This document shows, in pieces, positions 23,382 through 27,702 of a stretch of DNA of 27,702 bases. Position 1 is the stretch's first letter. Each line of letters opens with the position of its first letter. Made by a program: the position numbers and the translations under genes. The DNA is from Candidatus Delongbacteria bacterium (GTDB lineage Bacteria; JAGOEH01), in assembly GCA_017997825.1 (NCBI GenBank), contig JAGOEH010000021.1, positions 1 to 27,702 of the forward strand, given 5' to 3'. The notes under the pieces are model-generated. The model saw only the letters and a program-made list of their open reading frames with translations, made no database searches and was not told the DNA's origin.

Positions 23382-25622
23382 TTAACAATCACTCTTTAAC
23401 GCCATCGTCTCATGGATCATTTCCGACAATTCATTCATGGTATAGGGTTTGATCAATACCCGTGTTTTATGACGATAGTCTTCAAGATTCTCAAATATTC
23501 CATGGTCGATATATCCGGAACAGAACAATACCGGAAGATGATCCGAAATTTTTGTCATAGCCTGATATAACTGAATCCCGTTGATGGTGGGCATCATAAT
23601 ATCCAATATAGCCAGGTCAATGGACTGATAATGCTGGGTATAGAAATCAATCGCCTGATAACCATCCGAAAAAGTGAACACATTATACCCGAGTGATTCT
23701 ATCATTTCCTTGACCGTATTGACGATGTCCTCTTCATCATCCACAAAGATAATACTCCCATGACCGAAATGGAGTTTGGCTTCCGCCTGGAAATGGGATG
23801 ACTGAATGGTTTTGGGACATGGAAAGATCACCGTAAAGGTGGTGCCTCTATCCTGTTCACTGTAAACCTTAATCAGTCCATTATGGTTTTTGATGATCCC
23901 ATAAACGACCGACAATCCAAGCCCGGTTCCCTTGCCGACCGGTTTGGTCGAGAAAAAAGGATCGAATATTTTATCGATGGTGGTTTTATCCATACCGCAT
24001 CCATTATCGGAAATCTTAAGCTCGATAATGGTGTCGACATCCTGGTTTTCGAACAGTTTAATCAGATAGTTATCGCTGGGCTTTAACTGGAGACTGATAC
24101 GGATCAATCCCTGGTCACAGTTTTTGGAAAGCAGGATAGCATCCCGAGCATTGACCAGAATATTCAGAATAACCTGAGATAATTGGCCGCGGTCACCGAC
24201 CATGGTAAAATCCTGGTCGGCCAGGGATTCATGGATGTGGATCGACCGAGCAAAGAGCTCTTTGCCCATTTTCATGACATCCACCAGCAGGGTTTTGAAA
24301 TCGACATAGTCATAACGGACCGTATCGTTACGGCTCAGGACCAATATCTGGCGGACCAGATCGGCAGCCCGCTGCGAAGCGTTCTCGATAACCTGCAAAC
24401 GGCTCAGAATGGATGGATCCGTAGTTCCACTTTTCAGGAGTGTGTTACTGGCGATGATGATATTGAGAATATTGTTGAAATCATGCGCAATTCCCCCAGC
24501 CAGACTCCCGATGGCTTCCATTTTTTGTGACTGCATCAGCTGCCGCTCCAGCGAAATCTGTTCCGAAATATCGTTGATCCCGATCACCACCCCGATATCA
24601 TTTCGAATCGAGATCGGATAAATAATGATGTTAAGCGTCTTTTCAAGTTTCCCGATCACAAATCTTTCATGGTTGATATGAAGAGCTTGACGGGTTTGCA
24701 ACACCTGGTGAATGGCGGATTCATATTTTTTAAATCCGGGCTCAACTTCAAACAGCCATTGATGAACGGCCTCATCGCTGTTCCAGCCGAAAAGTGCCAA
24801 AGCCGCCGGATTGAGCTTGATCATGCGAAGGTTTTGATCCAGTGAAATAATCGTATCGGGGATATTTTCAATAATACTATCAAGAAAAAGCTGTAATTCC
24901 CGGATCTCCAGATTGCTGTTCTCCAGCGATACAATTGTCTGATGAAGATTATGGGCCATGATATTGAAATTATGAGCCAGATCATTAAACTCCTTCTGAC
25001 CGTCCAAACTGACCCGAGCCTCCAGATTCCCGCCGGCAATATCCTGGGTGGCGGTCATCAACCGATCGATCGGCCGGAGTACCAACCGCTCCATCAACAC
25101 ATCCATAAACACAAAAATGCTGAACGCCAGAATTAAAGCGATCAAACCAATTCGTAACAAGGTATTTCGGGTCTCTTCTATGATATTGTTTTGAGAATAA
25201 AAGATAATCAAGGTCCCCAAATTACCCTGAATCTCGGAATGGATCGGCATCGAGATCGAGTACAGCCCACTGACCTTGAAACTGTCAGGCTGACTGTCGG
25301 GAATGACCAATGAGGAACCGTTGCGGATATAACGGGCATAGACCTCTTTTTTTCCCGTATAAACGACCGCCCCCAAAAATTCCTTATCCCGATCCAAACT
25401 ATTGAATATGCTGATCAGATCAGATTTCAGGTTAAGCTCGACACAGGGAACGGAATTGGAATAGATGATATCAAAAATGGTTTTTTTGTTGGAATAAAAA
25501 TGATCGAGACTGATACGCTCGATATAGTTCATCAAATAGGCTCCAAAAAACACAAATAGAATGGAAACCACCGTAATCAAAAAAAGCAAAAGTACTTTGC
25601 GGAGCGAGAAAAGGTGTTTCAT
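23382..25622 (-). CDS. HAMP-PAS hybrid sensor histidine kinase with CHASE8-like sensor
   Basis: 746 residues. TM1 about 10-30 and TM2 about 155-177 enclose a periplasmic domain of about 120 residues whose pattern (IFDIIYSNSVPCVELNLKSD, LGAVVYTGKKEVYARY) resembles the CHASE8 sensor of YfiN/TpbB. HAMP follows at about 172-226 (LRPIDRLMTATQDIAGGNLEA), then PAS (240-350). Phosphoacceptor His380 lies in GIAHDFNNILNII. ATPase boxes are NILVNARDA, SDNGCGM and GKGTGLGLSVV. The receiver domain (622-740) has Asp674 in LAILDIMMP and Lys725 in IKPYT. The ATG overlaps the stop of the upstream YfiR-like gene by four bases, so the two are translationally coupled. By analogy with YfiR-YfiN, the periplasmic partner probably gates this kinase. 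Its end lies 5 bp from the convergent kinase gene. Confidence 0.9.
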   Translation of the reverse strand: MKHLFSLRKVLLLFLITVVSILFVFFGAYLMNYIERISLDHFYSNKKTIFDIIYSNSVPCVELNLKSDLISIFNSLDRDKEFLGAVVYTGKKEVYARYIRNGSSLVIPDSQPDSFKVSGLYSISMPIHSEIQGNLGTLIIFYSQNNIIEETRNTLLRIGLIALILAFSIFVFMDVLMERLVLRPIDRLMTATQDIAGGNLEARVSLDGQKEFNDLAHNFNIMAHNLHQTIVSLENSNLEIRELQLFLDSIIENIPDTIISLDQNLRMIKLNPAALALFGWNSDEAVHQWLFEVEPGFKKYESAIHQVLQTRQALHINHERFVIGKLEKTLNIIIYPISIRNDIGVVIGINDISEQISLERQLMQSQKMEAIGSLAGGIAHDFNNILNIIIASNTLLKSGTTDPSILSRLQVIENASQRAADLVRQILVLSRNDTVRYDYVDFKTLLVDVMKMGKELFARSIHIHESLADQDFTMVGDRGQLSQVILNILVNARDAILLSKNCDQGLIRISLQLKPSDNYLIKLFENQDVDTIIELKISDNGCGMDKTTIDKIFDPFFSTKPVGKGTGLGLSVVYGIIKNHNGLIKVYSEQDRGTTFTVIFPCPKTIQSSHFQAEAKLHFGHGSIIFVDDEEDIVNTVKEMIESLGYNVFTFSDGYQAIDFYTQHYQSIDLAILDIMMPTINGIQLYQAMTKISDHLPVLFCSGYIDHGIFENLEDYRHKTRVLIKPYTMNELSEMIHETMALKSDC

Positions 25623-26188
25623 CGGTTTTCCACTATGGTTGAGAGCTGGATGACTTTAGAATCGAACTGACAGTTTTCGTTTTTTGCACTGTCGAGGTTC
25701 AGACGAAGAAAACTCTTTTTATCATTGACTCCTACGATCAAGGTTACAGGGGTATTGTAATAGGCGGTAATTCCCGAGGCCGTTGTGGTTTTTTTTTCGA
25801 TCGCGATTTCCAGAATCCGATCCAAGGTCCGGTGATCAATATCCGGCGCCAGAATAATCACATGAAACGGATCCCGGTGGAACTGATCCAACTCTGTAAC
25901 CAACTGAAAATCAATACGTTTGGTTCGAATAGTTTTATCTCGGTAATTTTTATGAAACAAAGCGGCGAAGGATTCCGCATAACGCTTTGAAGGATTCCGG
26001 TTGGTATGGAACAATCCTATCTTGATACGGTTTCCCGGTTCTTCCCCGATCTTCCGATCATAGGTGATGGTTGTCAAAATCATGACCAACTGGTTTTCCA
26101 TCGGTAAATCAGCCGGTAATTTTTTTCCGGACATCATCACCGGCATGATCAGGAAAACGGTCAGATAAAAAAATAGATACCTCTTCAC
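25619..26188 (-). CDS. YfiR-like (DUF4154) periplasmic protein
   Basis: 189 residues. It starts with GTG at 26188, one base after the stop of the upstream gene; AGGAG lies 9 nt before it. Residues 1-20 are a signal peptide. The mature part fits the YfiR/DUF4154 layout: a NRIKIGLFHTN strand, FHVIILAPDID in the middle, a PVTLIVGVNDKKSFLRLNLD strand pair, and the final ENCQFDSKVIQLSTIV like the 'gl.iss.ll.la' ending of the family. YfiR proteins are periplasmic and repress a CHASE8 membrane partner. The neighbouring kinase, overlapped by ATGA, has such a domain, which supports both calls. Overall identity to YfiR looks low, so the family call is moderately sure. Confidence 0.65.
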   Translation of the reverse strand: MKRYLFFYLTVFLIMPVMMSGKKLPADLPMENQLVMILTTITYDRKIGEEPGNRIKIGLFHTNRNPSKRYAESFAALFHKNYRDKTIRTKRIDFQLVTELDQFHRDPFHVIILAPDIDHRTLDRILEIAIEKKTTTASGITAYYNTPVTLIVGVNDKKSFLRLNLDSAKNENCQFDSKVIQLSTIVENR

Positions 26189-26189
26189 A

Positions 26190-27305
26190 TCATCGGTCTC
26201 CTATAATTATTTCAGCAAGGTGTTTATCTTGATGGGCGGGCTGCCATTGATAGGTTACCGCCAGATGATCGAGGACCGCATCGAGCAGGACGGCGGCACC
26301 CTGATCCTGTCTGACATCGGCGGCGGGAAGATTAAGATCGGACCGGAGGAGATGAATGTTCTGCCGGCCAATGGTGGCCATTCCTACCACCCGAAAGGCA
26401 TTCCCTCCGGGCAGGGTAAGACGGTGAATCAGATCGATTTCGTCCCGGACATTTCCCATTCGATAGATGGAACGGTTGGGCATAGCCGCATGCATAGCGC
26501 GCCCCGGATCGTGAACCAGAATAATGGCATGCGGATTGGAGGCATGGAGTAAACCGATCGAGGCGGAATATCCGAAATGCCGGATGGAGGCTTGCCCCTC
26601 CAGAAAAATCAGCTCGAATCCTTGACGATCGAGATCGGTGATCATTTTTTCGACGGCTCCGGCGGCGAAATTGGTCGGGATTGTATCATAGATGATGGCC
26701 GCATCGGCTCCGATCATCATTCCGGTTTGACCGGTTGCGGCAAAAGCGGCCCGAATGCCCCGCCGCTTAGCCTCCATCGTCAATTCAAAAGCCGCCGTCC
26801 GCTTTCCCAGTCCGCAATCCGTTCCCATCACATACACGACTTTGGCCTGAATATCCAGAATACTGCCATCCGCCTCCCGCCATCCAAGCCTCACATCACG
26901 CAGATCCAGCAGCCTTGCTCCGGATCGGGATGCCGCGCTGACCAGCCAGGGACAACGATTTAATAAACTAAAGGAAGAATTGATCAGATCCATGCCATGC
27001 TCAATTCCAAACTGCAATTCTTCACGATTATATTCTTCCGGATTTCCAATCAGTATCACGGCCCGGGGATCGAACGCCACGATCTCCCGAATGGAGGCCA
27101 GGATGGGAACATCCCGGATCACTCCCGGACAGATTCGGCGAGTTGATTGTCCGGCTTTACATCGATCCACCACCGCCCGGATCTGAAACAGACGGCTGTG
27201 CATTAAAAGTCCATGAGCCGTTTTACCCAGCAATTCTCCAATATAGCCGTGTCCCAGGATGACAGCCGGAGTATTGAAATAAAGTGCCTCAAGTCTGTCC
27301 GTCAT
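26190..27305 (-). CDS. DUF1611 family P-loop protein (DgcN-like)
   Basis: 371 residues from the ATG at 27305, preferred over an in-frame GTG at 27314; the start lies inside the end of the upstream acetyltransferase gene, so translation is coupled. The N-terminal Rossmann-like domain begins PAVILGHGYIGELLGKTAHG. The C-terminal domain carries the family's P-loop, GTDCGLGKRT, then ATGQTGMMI and FLEGQASIRHFGYSASIGLL with VHDPGR, all hallmarks of DUF1611 (PF07755/PF17396). Some members have been described as D-glutamate N-acetyltransferases (DgcN) working beside an enolase-superfamily racemase; others occur next to dipeptide epimerases. Here the partner genes are a GNAT-type protein upstream and signalling genes downstream. 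A role in D-amino-acid or dipeptide metabolism is inferred. Confidence 0.85.
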   Translation of the reverse strand: MTDRLEALYFNTPAVILGHGYIGELLGKTAHGLLMHSRLFQIRAVVDRCKAGQSTRRICPGVIRDVPILASIREIVAFDPRAVILIGNPEEYNREELQFGIEHGMDLINSSFSLLNRCPWLVSAASRSGARLLDLRDVRLGWREADGSILDIQAKVVYVMGTDCGLGKRTAAFELTMEAKRRGIRAAFAATGQTGMMIGADAAIIYDTIPTNFAAGAVEKMITDLDRQGFELIFLEGQASIRHFGYSASIGLLHASNPHAIILVHDPGRAMHAAMPNRSIYRMGNVRDEIDLIHRLTLPGGNAFRVVGMATIGRQNIHLLRSDLNLPAADVRQDQGAAVLLDAVLDHLAVTYQWQPAHQDKHLAEIIIGDR

Positions 27306-27702
27306 CGGCTCCACACTCCAGTTGATAATAACAGTGTTTCTCTCCGTTCCATAATCCCGAATGGAAATCTACAACCTGATAATGATGTTCCTGAATCAGG
27401 GTTTTAAAAACAAGACGGGATTGCATCCGATAACGCAACGCCCTCGGATCCTGATTCACTTTGAGCTGATGGAAATCCGGCGGAATCCGAACCAGCACGG
27501 TCGGTAAAATGGAAGTGAGCGTCTCGCTTCCTCCAATGACCGGATATCGTTTGATCAAATCCCCTATCCTGATCCGTTCCCGTTGGTGGGAAAACCTCGA
27601 AACACACCGGGGATGATGAATCATCCATTCAATCCGGAGATTATCAACCGGTATTGCCGATGGTCCGGCTAACTCGGCGGTTTGATACGACTGGATCTCA
27701 TA
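27289..27702 (-). CDS. GNAT-superfamily acetyltransferase-like protein (COG3375-type), C-terminal part
   Basis: The frame runs in from the right edge, so the N-terminus, including most of the acetyl-CoA-binding fold, is missing; 137 residues are visible. The pattern resembles the C-terminal half of COG3375 predicted GNAT proteins: a VDNLRIEWMIHHPRCVSRF segment, then VRIPPDFHQLK, ALRYRMQSRLVFKTLI and YQVVDFHSG...YYQLE. Relatives are often found beside N-acyl-amino-acid racemases, where a succinyl- or acetyltransferase takes part in turning D- into L-amino acids. It overlaps the start of the DUF1611 gene. The identification is from remembered family patterns and is moderately secure. Confidence 0.55.
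   Translation of the reverse strand, partial: YEIQSYQTAELAGPSAIPVDNLRIEWMIHHPRCVSRFSHQRERIRIGDLIKRYPVIGGSETLTSILPTVLVRIPPDFHQLKVNQDPRALRYRMQSRLVFKTLIQEHHYQVVDFHSGLWNGEKHCYYQLECGADDGQT

Overview
The window looks like a chromosomal segment of a Gram-negative bacterium from the wider FCB group (Bacteroidota/Calditrichota/KSB1/Marinimicrobia-like lineages). The main evidence is a sulfatase ending in a type IX secretion (T9SS) sorting domain. Supporting evidence is a tandem pair of secreted head-repeat/peptidase-S74 proteins and large sensor kinases. No rRNA, tRNA, CRISPR array, transposase or phage gene was seen. The exact phylum cannot be fixed from this sequence alone.

Layout. (1) 1-3401 (+): two tandem paralogous surface proteins with YadA/Hag-type 14-residue head repeats, an S74 chaperone domain and a coiled coil; the first is cut by the window edge. 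(2) 3626-5110 (+): NhaC-family antiporter, facing a D-2-hydroxyacid dehydrogenase (5254-6219, -) and an exported Asp/Glu racemase (6592-7437, -). (3) 7651-9303: an unrecognised small protein (+) overlapping tail-to-tail a membrane-anchored SGNH-type hydrolase (-). (4) 9534-9788 (+): GlsB/YeaQ-type membrane protein. (5) 9924-13417 (-): a sulfatase and its radical-SAM sulfatase-maturating enzyme, overlapping by 4 bp. (6) 13955-20765 (+): a DapB-like reductase, then a 1705-residue cation-chloride-cotransporter/P-loop NTPase fusion, overlapping by ATGA a small MscS-like channel gene that is split by a frameshift. (7) 20914-23376 (+) and 23382-25622 (-): two hybrid histidine kinases ending 5 bp apart. 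(8) 25619-27702 (-): an operon reading GNAT acetyltransferase (partial), DUF1611/DgcN-like protein, YfiR-like periplasmic protein, hybrid kinase.

How the genes may work together. The sulfatase and its maturase form a self-contained exported sulfatase unit: the CxPxR cysteine would be converted to formylglycine by the neighbour. The giant transporter and the coupled channel suggest an ion or osmotic homeostasis module with a built-in ATPase; I regard this as the most novel item. The minus-strand operon at the right edge joins D-amino-acid-type metabolism to a YfiR/CHASE8-like signalling pair.

Promoters are unusually readable. At least four intergenic regions carry TTGA(C/T)(A/T) and a TATATT- or TATGAT-like -10 box separated by exactly 17 bp, so most transcription units can be placed directly.
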